Shown here in pieces: positions 1 to 7,965 of a stretch of 20,383 bases of DNA; the first letter of the stretch is position 1; each line of letters starts with the position of its first letter. This DNA comes from an uncultured Bacilli bacterium. GTDB taxonomy: Bacteria; Bacillota_I; Bacilli_A; RF39; UBA660. Both the position numbers and the translations under genes were made by a program. The stretch is taken from the NCBI GenBank assembly GCA_947628105.1, contig CANQYN010000011.1, positions 1 to 20,383 on the forward strand, read 5' to 3'. Below the pieces are notes generated by a model. That model did no database searches. It saw only the letters and a program-made list of their open reading frames with translations, and was not told where the DNA came from.

Positions 1-1455
1 ACCATTTTAACTCCTTATGCCAAAAAAAGTTATGATAAATTTTATCAAGAGTATCTAGACATTAAAGGAGAAGATGATCCTGATGGAGCCGCTGATTATG
101 CTTGGCGAAAAACAGAAAGAGAATGCGAACAAGGATATCAAGGAATCGAATATAAATTAAATAGTGTCGGATCTTCTCGAGGGGATTATCCTTTTGTAAC
201 GTTTACCTTTGGAATTGAAAAAGATCGTTTTGGACAAATGATTACGAAAACTATTTTAAAAACGCATATGAAAGGACAAGGAAAAGAAGGATATCGTAAA
301 CCAACATTATTCCCTAAATTAGTATTCTTATATGATAAAAATCTTCATGGAGAAGGAAAAGAGATGAGAGATTGTTTCTTAACGGCAATCGAATGTAGTA
401 AAAAGACAATGTATCCAGATTATCTATCATTAACAGGGGAAGGATATGTATGTGAAATGTATAAAAAGTATGGAAGAGTAGTAAGTCCAATGGGATGTCG
501 TGCCTTTTTAAGTCCATACTTTGAAAGAGGCGGATTTGAACCTGCCGATAAAGATGATAAACCAGTTTTTATTGGACGATTTAATCTAGGGGCTATTTCA
601 TTAAATTTACCAATGATTCTAGCAAAAGCTAGAGATGAAAATAAAGATTTTTATGAAACATTAGATTATTATTTAGAAATGATTCGAAAAATTCATCTAC
701 GTACTTATCAATATTTAGGAAAGAAAAAAGCATCGATTAATCCGCTTGCTTATTGTGAAGGTGGTTTTTATAAAGGACACCTACAACCAGGGGATAATAT
801 TGAACCATTATTAGAAAGTGCGACATTATCATTTGGAATCACTGCCTTAAACGAATTACAAATGTTATATAATGGAAAATCACTAGTGGAAGATGGGAAA
901 TTTGCTTTAGATGTCATGAAATATATTAATAAAAAACTAGATAAATATAAAAAGGAAGATCATAAATTATATGCCATTTATGGTACGCCTGCCGAAAGTT
1001 TATGTGGACTTCAAATCGAACAATTTCGAAAAAAATATGGAATTATCGAAGGAGTATCTAGTCGAGAATACGTAAGTAATTCATTCCATTGTGGAGTATG
1101 GGAAGATATCAATGGAATTCAAAAACAAGATTTAGAAGGACGTTTTTGGGATTTATTCCGCGGAGGAAGAATTCAATATGTACGCTACAATTTAAACTAT
1201 AATACAGAAGCGATGATTACTTATGTGGAAAGAGCGATGGAAAAGGGATTTTACGAAGGAGTTAACTTATCATTAGCTTATTGTAATAATTGCGGACATG
1301 AAGAACTAGATATGGATGTATGTCCAAAATGTGGAAGTGAAGATTTAACTAAAATAGATCGTATGAATGGGTATTTATCATATTCTAGAGTTCATGGAGA
1401 AACACGTTTAAATCGTGCGAAAATGGTTGAAATTTCAGAAAGGAAGTCAATGTAA
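1..1455 (+). CDS. nrdD: Anaerobic (class III) ribonucleoside-triphosphate reductase, large subunit, 5' end missing
   Basis: This oxygen-sensitive glycyl-radical enzyme reduces ribonucleoside triphosphates to deoxynucleotides in the cytosol. The frame is open from base 1, so the gene begins upstream; 484 residues are visible, roughly the C-terminal two thirds of a family that is usually about 700 residues. Motifs seen: PMGCRAFLSP, whose Cys (codon 496-498) fits the conserved radical-site cysteine; YGTPAESL; and a C-terminal zinc site with Cys codons at 1282, 1291, 1321 and 1330 (CNNC, then CPKC). The glycyl-radical loop reads RMNGYLS, with the Gly codon at 1369-1371; the more usual form is RVCGYL, so this is a variant. 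The ATP cone and N-terminal part are outside the window. It ends one base before nrdG, whose product activates it, so the two are co-transcribed. Family assignment is near certain; the formate or redoxin subclass cannot be decided here. Confidence 0.97.
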   Translation, partial: TILTPYAKKSYDKFYQEYLDIKGEDDPDGAADYAWRKTERECEQGYQGIEYKLNSVGSSRGDYPFVTFTFGIEKDRFGQMITKTILKTHMKGQGKEGYRKPTLFPKLVFLYDKNLHGEGKEMRDCFLTAIECSKKTMYPDYLSLTGEGYVCEMYKKYGRVVSPMGCRAFLSPYFERGGFEPADKDDKPVFIGRFNLGAISLNLPMILAKARDENKDFYETLDYYLEMIRKIHLRTYQYLGKKKASINPLAYCEGGFYKGHLQPGDNIEPLLESATLSFGITALNELQMLYNGKSLVEDGKFALDVMKYINKKLDKYKKEDHKLYAIYGTPAESLCGLQIEQFRKKYGIIEGVSSREYVSNSFHCGVWEDINGIQKQDLEGRFWDLFRGGRIQYVRYNLNYNTEAMITYVERAMEKGFYEGVNLSLAYCNNCGHEELDMDVCPKCGSEDLTKIDRMNGYLSYSRVHGETRLNRAKMVEISERKSM

Positions 1456-1456
1456 T

Positions 1457-2020
1457 ATGAGATATCATAACATTACGAAAGCAGATATGCTAAATGGTCC
1501 TGGATTACGAGTAGTATTATGGACAAGCGGATGTTCTCATAAATGTCCAGCCTGCCAAAATGTCATTACATGGGATGAAAATGATGGATTAGAATTTGAC
1601 GATAATGCTATTGAAGAAATTTATCATGAATTAGATCAAGATTGGTGTAGTGGAATTACCTTATCAGGAGGAGATCCCTTGTTTCTAAAAAATCGAAAGA
1701 CCATTCGTGATTTAGTATTAAATATTAAAGAACGTTATCCCAATAAAACAATTTGGTGTTATACAGGATATACTTTTGAAGAATTATTAGAACAAAAAGA
1801 AAACGATTCTAATTTAGATGATATTCTTCATACTATCGATGTACTTTTAGATGGAAAATTTATTTTGAAATTAGCAAGTACCAAAATTCATTATGTAGGT
1901 TCTAGTAATCAACGAATTATCGATGTTCCTAAAACATTAGAAACAGGAGAAATTGTTTTAAAAATCGATAACAGTAAAATTTTAGAAGAAGAAGGACAAC
2001 CTTGTGCTTGTCGAAATTAA
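1457..2020 (+). CDS. nrdG: Anaerobic ribonucleotide reductase-activating protein (radical SAM)
   Basis: A 187-residue radical SAM activase that uses a [4Fe-4S] cluster and S-adenosylmethionine to place the glycyl radical on NrdD. Cluster cysteines are C26, C30 and C33 in GCSHKCPACQN (spacing x3, x2), followed by the SAM-binding TLSGGDPL motif. The C-terminal part carries GSSNQRIIDVPKTL, typical of Firmicutes NrdG, and the protein ends in CACRN. I chose the ATG at 1457 because it lies one base after the nrdD stop with AGGAAG at 1441-1446, and because MRYHNITKADMLNGPG is the normal NrdG start. An in-frame ATG at 1415 lies inside nrdD and would add 14 unrelated residues. It is translationally coupled to nrdD and followed 20 bases later by dut. 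Confidence 0.97.
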   Translation: MRYHNITKADMLNGPGLRVVLWTSGCSHKCPACQNVITWDENDGLEFDDNAIEEIYHELDQDWCSGITLSGGDPLFLKNRKTIRDLVLNIKERYPNKTIWCYTGYTFEELLEQKENDSNLDDILHTIDVLLDGKFILKLASTKIHYVGSSNQRIIDVPKTLETGEIVLKIDNSKILEEEGQPCACRN

Positions 2021-2040
2021 AAATAGAAAGGAACTAAAAA

Positions 2041-2502
2041 ATGCAAAAGATAAGAGGATTTGAAGTAGTAAAAGGATTTGAAGAAAAAGATATCCATCTG
2101 CCAAGAAGAAAGACAAAGTATTCCGCTGCGTATGATATCGAAGCGGCAGAAGATTTTGTATTACCAAAGTATCAACCAGGAATGAAACCATCATTAATTC
2201 CTACCGGATTAAAAAGTTATATGCAAGATGATGAAGTGTTACTTATTGTACCGAGAAGTTCTTCTCCTAAAAAACAAGGAATTTTATTTCCTCACAGTAT
2301 TGGTGTAATCGATAAAGATTATTATGGAAATCAAGAAAATGATGGTCATATCTTTGTACAATGTATCAATTTAAAAGAAGATGATGTCTTCATTAAAAAA
2401 GGAGATTGTATTGCACAAGCTATTTTTCAAAAATATTTGCAAGTAGATAACGATGATGCTGAAGGAGAAAGAATGGGAGGATTTGGATCGACTAATCGAT
2501 AA
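2041..2502 (+). CDS. dut: Deoxyuridine 5'-triphosphate nucleotidohydrolase (dUTPase)
   Basis: Hydrolyses dUTP to dUMP and pyrophosphate, keeping uracil out of DNA and supplying dUMP for thymidylate synthesis. All five motifs of trimeric dUTPases can be followed in the 153 residues: SAAYDIEAAED (motif 1), PRSSSPKKQGI (2), IGVIDKDYYGN (3), GDCIAQAIF (4) and the C-terminal arm RMGGFGSTNR (5). Motif 1 lacks the common AGYD wording but keeps the Asp. The Shine-Dalgarno sequence GAAAGGAA lies before the start. It is the third gene of the nrdD-nrdG-dut group, a logical set for anaerobic deoxynucleotide supply and clean-up. A terminator hairpin starts inside its stop codon. Confidence 0.95.
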   Translation: MQKIRGFEVVKGFEEKDIHLPRRKTKYSAAYDIEAAEDFVLPKYQPGMKPSLIPTGLKSYMQDDEVLLIVPRSSSPKKQGILFPHSIGVIDKDYYGNQENDGHIFVQCINLKEDDVFIKKGDCIAQAIFQKYLQVDNDDAEGERMGGFGSTNR

Positions 2503-2530
2503 AAAGAAAAGAAATCTTTTCTTTTTCTTT
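2501..2530 (+). terminator. Intrinsic terminator of the nrdD-nrdG-dut operon
   Basis: The arms AAAAAGAAAAG (2501-2511) and CTTTTCTTTTT (2516-2526) are perfectly complementary over 11 pairs around an AAAT loop, followed by more T. The stem has few G-C pairs but is long. Its first two bases are the last two of the dut TAA stop. Confidence 0.75.
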
Positions 2531-2531
2531 T

Positions 2532-2540
2532 TGATAAAAT
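2532..2540 (+). promoter_or_regulatory. Candidate extended -10 promoter for yunB
   Basis: TG-A-TAAAAT fits the TGn extended -10 seen elsewhere in the window and lies 35 bases before the yunB ATG, just after the dut terminator. No convincing -35 is seen at 17 bases. A second AT-rich box, CATAAAAT at 2553-2560, loosely resembles a sporulation sigma-E -10 but would leave almost no leader. Confidence 0.35.
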
Positions 2541-2574
2541 AAAGGAAAAATACATAAAATATAGTGGTGAAGAT

Positions 2575-3318
2575 ATGAAAAAGATGCACTTAAAAAAATG
2601 TTTTTCATTAAAAAAGAAAAATAAGTTTCTTTTCTTCTTAATCACTATTTTTCTCATTTTCTTTTCTTCCATTTATTTAATTAAAAAAGCCGGGAAAAAG
2701 ATTTTACCAGAGATGATGGAATATGCCCAAATTAAAACGACAACATTTGGTTCTATCGTCATTACCAAAGCAATCGAAGATGAAATGAAACAAAATGATG
2801 ATATTGAAAAATTATTATTAACTGAAAAAAATGGCGATAGTATCAACTTTGATCCCATCGCAATCAATCGTTTATTAAATCAATTAAATACCAATGTCAG
2901 TAAAAATATTTCTTTATTAGAATCAGGTGAAATTGAAAAATTACATTTAACGCAAGATGAATTAACCGATTATAATATGGAAGAATTAAAAAAAGGAATT
3001 ATTTGCAAAATTCCCTTATCTCTTTTTTTTGATTCTTTCTTTTTAGCTAATTTAAGTCCTAAAATACCAGTCAAATTGAAATTTATCGGAGGAGTTGATA
3101 CGGATATTGAAAGCAATGTCGATTCTTATGGAATTAACAACGCTATTATTCGAGTAAATGTAAAGGTAAGTGTCGATGCTCAAATTACTTTTCCTTTTTC
3201 TTCTAAGACGACGACAGTAGAAACGAAGGTGCCGATTATTTTAAAAGTAATACAAGGAGAAGTACCAAATATTTATTACCCACAACTTGACAGTTCTTCT
3301 TTGAAAAAAATTGAATAA
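2575..3318 (+). CDS. yunB: Sporulation protein YunB homologue
   Basis: A 247-residue protein with a basic N-terminus, one membrane segment at about residues 18-38 (FLFFLITIFLIFFSSIYLI) and an external domain. The C-terminal half matches the pattern I know for YunB: IPLSLFFDSFFL, then SPKIPVKLKFIGGVDTDI, SYGINNAIIRVNVKV, a TFPFSSKTTTVETKVPI stretch, and GEVPNIYY near the end. In Bacillus subtilis yunB is expressed under sigma-E in the mother cell and is needed for proper spore formation; its biochemical role is not known. Here it stands between the dut terminator and a promoter for the next operon, so it appears to be transcribed alone. The Shine-Dalgarno site (GGTGA at 2566-2570) is modest. 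Assignment rests on remembered family pattern and membrane topology, not on a search. Confidence 0.82.
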   Translation: MKKMHLKKCFSLKKKNKFLFFLITIFLIFFSSIYLIKKAGKKILPEMMEYAQIKTTTFGSIVITKAIEDEMKQNDDIEKLLLTEKNGDSINFDPIAINRLLNQLNTNVSKNISLLESGEIEKLHLTQDELTDYNMEELKKGIICKIPLSLFFDSFFLANLSPKIPVKLKFIGGVDTDIESNVDSYGINNAIIRVNVKVSVDAQITFPFSSKTTTVETKVPIILKVIQGEVPNIYYPQLDSSSLKKIE

Positions 3319-3339
3319 TTCAAAAAAAGATGATATACT
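3311..3339 (+). promoter_or_regulatory. Vegetative promoter of the LTA synthase operon
   Basis: TTGAAT (3311-3316), a 17-base spacer and TATACT (3334-3339), with TG at 3331-3332 giving an extended -10. The -35 overlaps the yunB stop codon. The start codon of the next gene lies 24 bases after the -10, with AGAGGTGAG between. Confidence 0.75.
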
Positions 3340-3363
3340 ATTTTTGTTAATAGAGGTGAGATT

Positions 3364-5421
3364 ATGCCAGCATCTGTTTCCAAAAAAGAGGAAGATAAGA
3401 TTAATATAAAAGAACAAATAAAAAAAATGTATCAATTTGCTACCCATTATGGAAAAACGAATGTATTGTTTTTTACCTTTTTAATTACATCTGTTATCAA
3501 TGAACTTATGTTACGTCATTTTACGTTAAAAAATACATTTGATATCAGTCCTTTTTTAGCTGATTTAGCATTTCTTCTCATCATTTCTGCTTTTGGTTAT
3601 TTTTTAAAACCAAAACATCAATTTAAATATTATTTTTGTTGGTCTATTTTATTGACTGCGATATGCGTTTTAAATTCTGCTTATTATATTAATTTTTTAT
3701 CTTTTATTTCAGTTTCTTTAATAGAGACCTCTTTTCAATTGGCAGGTTTAGATGAAGCTGCCGTAGGAAATGTAATCGAACCAAGATGTTTTTATTTTTT
3801 ATTCCAACTTGTCACTTTATTTTTTGTCAATCAATATTTAAAAAAGAAAAAATATTTTGATAATGTCGAAAAAAAAGAACAAGGAAAAGTTCGAGCTTTA
3901 AATACGTTAGTGGTTGGTTTAATTACTTTAGGAATGTTTATTTCTACTCTTACTTCTGTCGATTTAAGCCGATTAAATAAACAATGGGATCGAAATTATT
4001 TAGTTTCTAAATTTGGAATTTATATTTATCAAGTAAACGATGCCTTTGCTACGATAAAGTCACAATTAAATCCTTTATTTGGATATGATGAAGCCGTACG
4101 TACCTTTCGAGAATATTATCAAGAGGAAAAGAAGCCAAAAAAGAATAAATACACTAATATTTTTAAAGGAAAAAATGTCATTGCTATTCATGCGGAAAGT
4201 ATGCAAAACTTTTTATTAGAAACCAAATTTAATGGAAAGTATGTTACTCCTAATTTGCGGAAATTATCCAAAGAGGGACTTTATTTTTCTAATTTCTATG
4301 CTCAAGAAAGTGTAGGAACGAGTAGTGATTCGGAATTTACTTATTCCACTTCATTATTACCTGCCTCTTCAGGAACTGTTTTTGTCAATTATTTTGATCG
4401 TGAATATGATACCTTACAAAAACAATTAAAGAAAAAAGGATATTATACCTTTAGTATGCATGGAAATAATTGTTCTTTTTGGAATCGGAGTACTACTTAT
4501 AAAAGTATTGGATATGATGAATTTTTCTGTCATAAAAAAAGTTTTACTATCGATGAAGTAGTTGGATTAGGATTATCTGATAAATCATTTTTCCGTCAAA
4601 GTATTCCGATTATTAATAAAGTAAAAGAGGAACATCAAAAATTTTATGGTACGATGGTTATGCTTTCCAATCATACTCCATTTAATGATAAGGGAGTAGC
4701 GTATAGTGACTTTGACGTATCGATGAAATATGAAAAAATAAATGAAGAAACCGGAAAAAAAGAAACCTTAGTAGCGCCTTATATGGAAGGAACAAAACTA
4801 GGATACTATTTTAAATCTGCTCATTACGCAGATGAGGCAATCGGTGAATTTATCGATCGATTAGATGAAGCTGGTCTTTTAGAAAATACGGTCGTTGTTA
4901 TTTATGGAGATCATGATGCTAAATTAAAAAAATCAGAATATAAACGTTTTTATAACTATGTTCCCGAGACCGATAGCGTACTTGATTCAGATGATCCGGA
5001 TTATCGGGATGTCGATTATTATACTTATGAATTAAATCGAAAAGTTCCTTTCATTATATGGACGAAAGATAATCAATTTCAAAAAGAGGTTAAAACGGTC
5101 ATGGGAATGTATGATGTTATGCCAACATTAGGAAATATGTTAGGATTTCAAAGTGAATATGCGTTAGGGCATGATATATTTAGTACCAAAGATAATATTG
5201 TAATCTTCCCTGATGGAAATTGGATTACTAATGAAATTTATTATAATCATAGTAAAGATGAAGTAAAAATTTTAAATGAAAATGCGACCATTGGAACTGA
5301 TTATATTGAAGAAAATGACCAATATGCTGAAAAGATGTTAGCTATATCGAACTCGATTATTGTATATGATTTGATTCAAAAAACCAAAGAAGCAGATAAT
5401 TTAGTAAAAGAGGGAAAATAA
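3364..5421 (+). CDS. ltaS: Lipoteichoic acid synthase family protein (LtaS-type sulfatase fold)
   Basis: A 685-residue membrane enzyme of the LtaS family, which transfers glycerol phosphate from phosphatidylglycerol to a growing polyglycerolphosphate chain on the outer face of the membrane. About five N-terminal membrane segments (roughly residues 34-52, 65-83, 90-112, 143-160, 183-200) precede the extracellular sulfatase-like domain from about residue 268. Metal and active-site elements seen: E278 in IHAES, the GTSSDSEF motif at 318-325, HGNNCSFWNR, H437 in SNHTPF, and D516-H517 in YGDHD. S. aureus LtaS has GKTSDSEF with Thr300 as nucleophile; in a gapless alignment the matching residue here is Ser320, with Thr319 just before it. 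First gene of a three-gene operon; the next gene starts one base after its stop. It could be a primase or a paralogue instead of the main synthase. Confidence 0.88.
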   Translation: MPASVSKKEEDKINIKEQIKKMYQFATHYGKTNVLFFTFLITSVINELMLRHFTLKNTFDISPFLADLAFLLIISAFGYFLKPKHQFKYYFCWSILLTAICVLNSAYYINFLSFISVSLIETSFQLAGLDEAAVGNVIEPRCFYFLFQLVTLFFVNQYLKKKKYFDNVEKKEQGKVRALNTLVVGLITLGMFISTLTSVDLSRLNKQWDRNYLVSKFGIYIYQVNDAFATIKSQLNPLFGYDEAVRTFREYYQEEKKPKKNKYTNIFKGKNVIAIHAESMQNFLLETKFNGKYVTPNLRKLSKEGLYFSNFYAQESVGTSSDSEFTYSTSLLPASSGTVFVNYFDREYDTLQKQLKKKGYYTFSMHGNNCSFWNRSTTYKSIGYDEFFCHKKSFTIDEVVGLGLSDKSFFRQSIPIINKVKEEHQKFYGTMVMLSNHTPFNDKGVAYSDFDVSMKYEKINEETGKKETLVAPYMEGTKLGYYFKSAHYADEAIGEFIDRLDEAGLLENTVVVIYGDHDAKLKKSEYKRFYNYVPETDSVLDSDDPDYRDVDYYTYELNRKVPFIIWTKDNQFQKEVKTVMGMYDVMPTLGNMLGFQSEYALGHDIFSTKDNIVIFPDGNWITNEIYYNHSKDEVKILNENATIGTDYIEENDQYAEKMLAISNSIIVYDLIQKTKEADNLVKEGK

Positions 5422-5422
5422 T

Positions 5423-6049
5423 ATGAAAAAAAGAAAATTAAAAAAGGGGCCAATTATTACGATATTTGTCTTTGTCTTTATCGTTTTATTGTATTCGATG
5501 TATGATATTTATAGTAGTCTAAAAGGAAAAAACGTATCTCAGGTAAAGACAGTAGAAGAAATTTTATCATATGGCTATAAAATTGATGAAACAGATTCAA
5601 AATATGTTAAAAAAGAATTTAAAGAGTTAAAAAAAGTATTAGAAAGTGATTCGTTAGATGAGAAGAAATATGCGGAATTATTAGGAAAAATTTTTCTAGC
5701 GGATTTCTATTCTCTCGATACCGCGGTTAATAAAAATGATATTGGGGGAGTTCAGTTTGTTTTAGGAGCTTCTCAAGAACGTTTTGCCAATAAAGCAAAA
5801 GATACAATTTATCGCTATGTAGAAAATAATATGTATCACGATCGCAAACAAGATCTTCCTTTAGTAAAAGAAGTAACTCTCGTAAATTCGGAACAAAAAT
5901 TATATAAAAAAGCAAAAATAAACGATGAAAAAGCGTATTATTTAGATTATGAAATCTCTTATGAAAAAGATATGGGATATCCGACAAAAGAAACAGTAGT
6001 ATTGATGCATTATAAAGGAAAATTGTCAGTTGTCTTAATGACAGAATAA
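5423..6049 (+). CDS. Unknown membrane-anchored protein in the LTA synthase operon
   Basis: I do not recognise this 208-residue protein. It begins with a strongly basic stretch (MKKRKLKKG), has one membrane segment at about residues 11-30, and the remaining roughly 175 residues are charged and probably outside the cell, as in a type II anchored protein. The mid part (FLADFYSLDTAVNKNDIGGVQFV) and the later alternating segments (KAYYLDYEISYEKDMG, ETVVLMHYKGKLSVVLM) suggest an alpha+beta domain, perhaps NTF2-like; that is a guess from pattern only. No catalytic motif is seen and there are no cysteines. It starts one base after the LTA synthase stop and is followed 28 bases later by a PAP2 phosphatase, so it is co-expressed with both and may help teichoic acid assembly. 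Confidence 0.8.
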   Translation: MKKRKLKKGPIITIFVFVFIVLLYSMYDIYSSLKGKNVSQVKTVEEILSYGYKIDETDSKYVKKEFKELKKVLESDSLDEKKYAELLGKIFLADFYSLDTAVNKNDIGGVQFVLGASQERFANKAKDTIYRYVENNMYHDRKQDLPLVKEVTLVNSEQKLYKKAKINDEKAYYLDYEISYEKDMGYPTKETVVLMHYKGKLSVVLMTE

Positions 6050-6077
6050 AACATTTCTTTTTCCAATGAGGTGAAAC

Positions 6078-6671
6078 ATGAAGAAAAAAGTAGTTATCCT
6101 TTTATGTGCCATTTTGTTTTTTATCTTATGGTTTTTCATCATAACAAAAAAAATTACATTTATCGATTCTCATATTTATGAATATCTTAATTTTTATCGA
6201 TCACATCGTAGCGATATTTTGTTTTTAGCCATTACGACTGTTTTAAATGCGGATGTTATCTTGTTACTTTGTTGTATTGCTATGATCGTTTGTAAAAATA
6301 CAAATCGCTTATTGATTCCTATTAATTTAGCTTGTTCTACTTTAGTCGCGACTTTTTTAAAACTTCTTTTTCAAAGGCCACGACCACCGATGAATTTTAT
6401 CGAAGAAATAGGATTTAGTTTTCCTAGTGCCCATGCGTTTATTTCTCTTTCTTTCTTTGGATTTCTATGGTATTTATTTTATCAAAATCATAAAAATAAA
6501 AAGGGATATCTTGCTTTAGTTTTGACAATTCTGTTTATTCTTTTGATAGGAATGAGTCGAATTTATTTAGGAGTTCACTATTTTAGTGATATTATTGGTG
6601 GTTATTTAGCAGGAACTATTTACTTGGTAGGATTTATTTCTTTTTTAAAAAAATATCATTACATAAAATGA
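6078..6671 (+). CDS. PAP2 family membrane phosphatase
   Basis: A 197-residue integral membrane phosphatase of the type 2 phosphatidic acid phosphatase superfamily, acting on lipid phosphates such as undecaprenyl diphosphate, phosphatidate or phosphatidylglycerol phosphate. The three motifs are present: KLLFQRPRP (K95 to P103), PSAH at 116-119 (Gly of PSGH replaced by Ala), and SRIYLGVHYFSD with S150, R151, H157 and D161. About five or six hydrophobic segments surround them. GAGGTG at 6068-6073 is the ribosome site. Last gene of the LTA synthase operon; the gene uses TGA, and that codon lies within the stem of the operon terminator. Substrate is not decidable from sequence; context suggests lipid-carrier or glycerophospholipid recycling for envelope polymer synthesis. 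Confidence 0.9.
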   Translation: MKKKVVILLCAILFFILWFFIITKKITFIDSHIYEYLNFYRSHRSDILFLAITTVLNADVILLLCCIAMIVCKNTNRLLIPINLACSTLVATFLKLLFQRPRPPMNFIEEIGFSFPSAHAFISLSFFGFLWYLFYQNHKNKKGYLALVLTILFILLIGMSRIYLGVHYFSDIIGGYLAGTIYLVGFISFLKKYHYIK

Positions 6672-6689
6672 CAGTTCGTCATTTTTTTT
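6665..6689 (+). terminator. Intrinsic terminator of the LTA synthase operon
   Basis: AAAATGAC (6665-6672), loop AGTTC, GTCATTTT (6678-6685), then T residues to 6689. The 8-pair stem contains the TGA stop codon of the PAP2 gene. Confidence 0.8.
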
Positions 6690-6738
6690 ATAAAATTTTT
6701 AAAAAGTCGAAAAAAGACTATATTTGAAATTCGGATAG

Positions 6739-6747
6739 TGATATAAT
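6739..6747 (+). promoter_or_regulatory. Extended -10 promoter of the FIST-aldehyde dehydrogenase operon
   Basis: TG-A-TATAAT is a perfect extended -10. There is no good -35 at 17 bases; TTGAAA at 6724-6729 is only 12 bases away. The start codon lies 36 bases downstream after an AAGGAGGG ribosome site at 6771-6778. Confidence 0.65.
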
Positions 6748-6783
6748 AAAAACAGAATAAATAAGAATAAAAGGAGGGAACAT

Positions 6784-7956
6784 ATGTTAAAATCAAAAGT
6801 AGGATATTCTACTCATACCGATTCTAAACAAGCAGGAATCGAACTTGCCAAAATGGCAGTAGAAGGATTAGAATACAAAAAATTAGGATTATTATTTACG
6901 TCTGTTCGATATGATCAGAAAAAAGTAATTGAAGGAGTAAAAGAAGTAGTAGGAGATATGCCTTTGATCGGGTGTACTTCTTCTGGGGGGATTATCGTAC
7001 CAGACGGTATTATTGCATCAGATCATGGCTTTGCTGGAATGTTAGTATTAGATGATCCGGATTTAAAAGTAGGGGTCGCTGCTCGACAAACGGCAGGAGA
7101 TCCAAGAAAAACGGGAAGAGAAGTCGCTTTATCTGCTCTTAAAGCAGCAGGATTAGATTATGCGCCTACTTATTATTGTATGTTGGCTTCTCCAATCGAT
7201 AAATATGAGGAAGAATACTATGTCAAAGGAATTCAAGATGTCATCGGAGATGTTCCTTTATTTGGAGGAAGTGCAGCGGATAATACAATAGTAGGAGATT
7301 GGAAAATTTTTGATCATACGACCATGTTTAATGATGGAGTAGCAGTTGCTTTCTTTTATACTGATAAATTAATTGAAACAACGTTTACAGGTGCTTATGA
7401 AGAAACGAATAATGTAGGAATTGTTACCAAAGTAGAAGATGAACATAAGTTGGTAGAAATTGATGGAGAACCAGCTTTAAAAAAATATGCGGAATGGATT
7501 GGAGCCAAACCAGAAGAATTGATGAATGCCAATCTTTTAGTAGCTTCTATTACAAGACCTCTTGGCGTAAAAGAGCCATTAGGTGATTTGATTGCGATTC
7601 GTCATCCCATGTCTGGAAACAAAGATTATTCAATGACTTTAGGAAATATTGTTGCCAAAAACACAGCGGTAATTCAAATGAAAGCAAGTATTGATGATTT
7701 AATTACTTCGGCGGGAAAAGTATTAGGTGAAGTAGCTAATCGGTTAGAAAAACCAGGTGCTTACTTCCTCGTTCATTGTGGTGGAAGAAAAGTAGGAATT
7801 GGCGATCGCATGGAAGAAGTTTATCAAGAAGTAAAAAGAGAAGCAAAAGATGTTCCTTTTATCATGACATTTACATTTGGGGAATATGGTTATAAAGATC
7901 ATACGAGAAATACTTGTGGCGGATTAATGTTATCGTTTACAGGATTTGAACAATAG
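6784..7956 (+). CDS. FIST domain protein (FIST_N + FIST_C, stand-alone)
   Basis: A 390-residue soluble protein built only of the FIST_N domain (about residues 30-225) and the FIST_C domain (about 226-375). The N-terminal part shows GLLFTSVRYDQ, PLIGCTSSGGI and PLFGGSAADN; the C-terminal part shows FLVHCGGRK and FIMTFTFGEYG, which is the FIST layout. FIST domains were predicted to sense small ligands and are usually fused to histidine kinases, cyclases or chemotaxis modules; here there is no output domain and no membrane segment. The ribosome site is strong (AAGGAGGG). The gene uses a TAG stop that overlaps the AGGAGG site of the downstream aldehyde dehydrogenase, so translation is probably coupled. 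It may be a ligand-binding or scaffold partner of that enzyme; the domain call is firm, the role is not known. Confidence 0.88.
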   Translation: MLKSKVGYSTHTDSKQAGIELAKMAVEGLEYKKLGLLFTSVRYDQKKVIEGVKEVVGDMPLIGCTSSGGIIVPDGIIASDHGFAGMLVLDDPDLKVGVAARQTAGDPRKTGREVALSALKAAGLDYAPTYYCMLASPIDKYEEEYYVKGIQDVIGDVPLFGGSAADNTIVGDWKIFDHTTMFNDGVAVAFFYTDKLIETTFTGAYEETNNVGIVTKVEDEHKLVEIDGEPALKKYAEWIGAKPEELMNANLLVASITRPLGVKEPLGDLIAIRHPMSGNKDYSMTLGNIVAKNTAVIQMKASIDDLITSAGKVLGEVANRLEKPGAYFLVHCGGRKVGIGDRMEEVYQEVKREAKDVPFIMTFTFGEYGYKDHTRNTCGGLMLSFTGFEQ

Positions 7957-7965
7957 GAGGTTTCG

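Noticed and set aside
1415..1456. Upstream in-frame ATG for nrdG
   Set aside because: It lies inside nrdD, has no ribosome site, and the added residues are not NrdG-like.
2553..2560. Sigma-E-like -10 (CATAAAAT) before yunB
   Set aside because: It differs from the consensus and would put the transcript start on the ribosome site; too weak to list as a feature.
6669..6671. TGA read as tryptophan (Mycoplasma-type code)
   Set aside because: TGA here falls in a terminator stem and ends a complete PAP2 protein; Trp elsewhere is TGG, and no in-frame TGA interrupts a gene.
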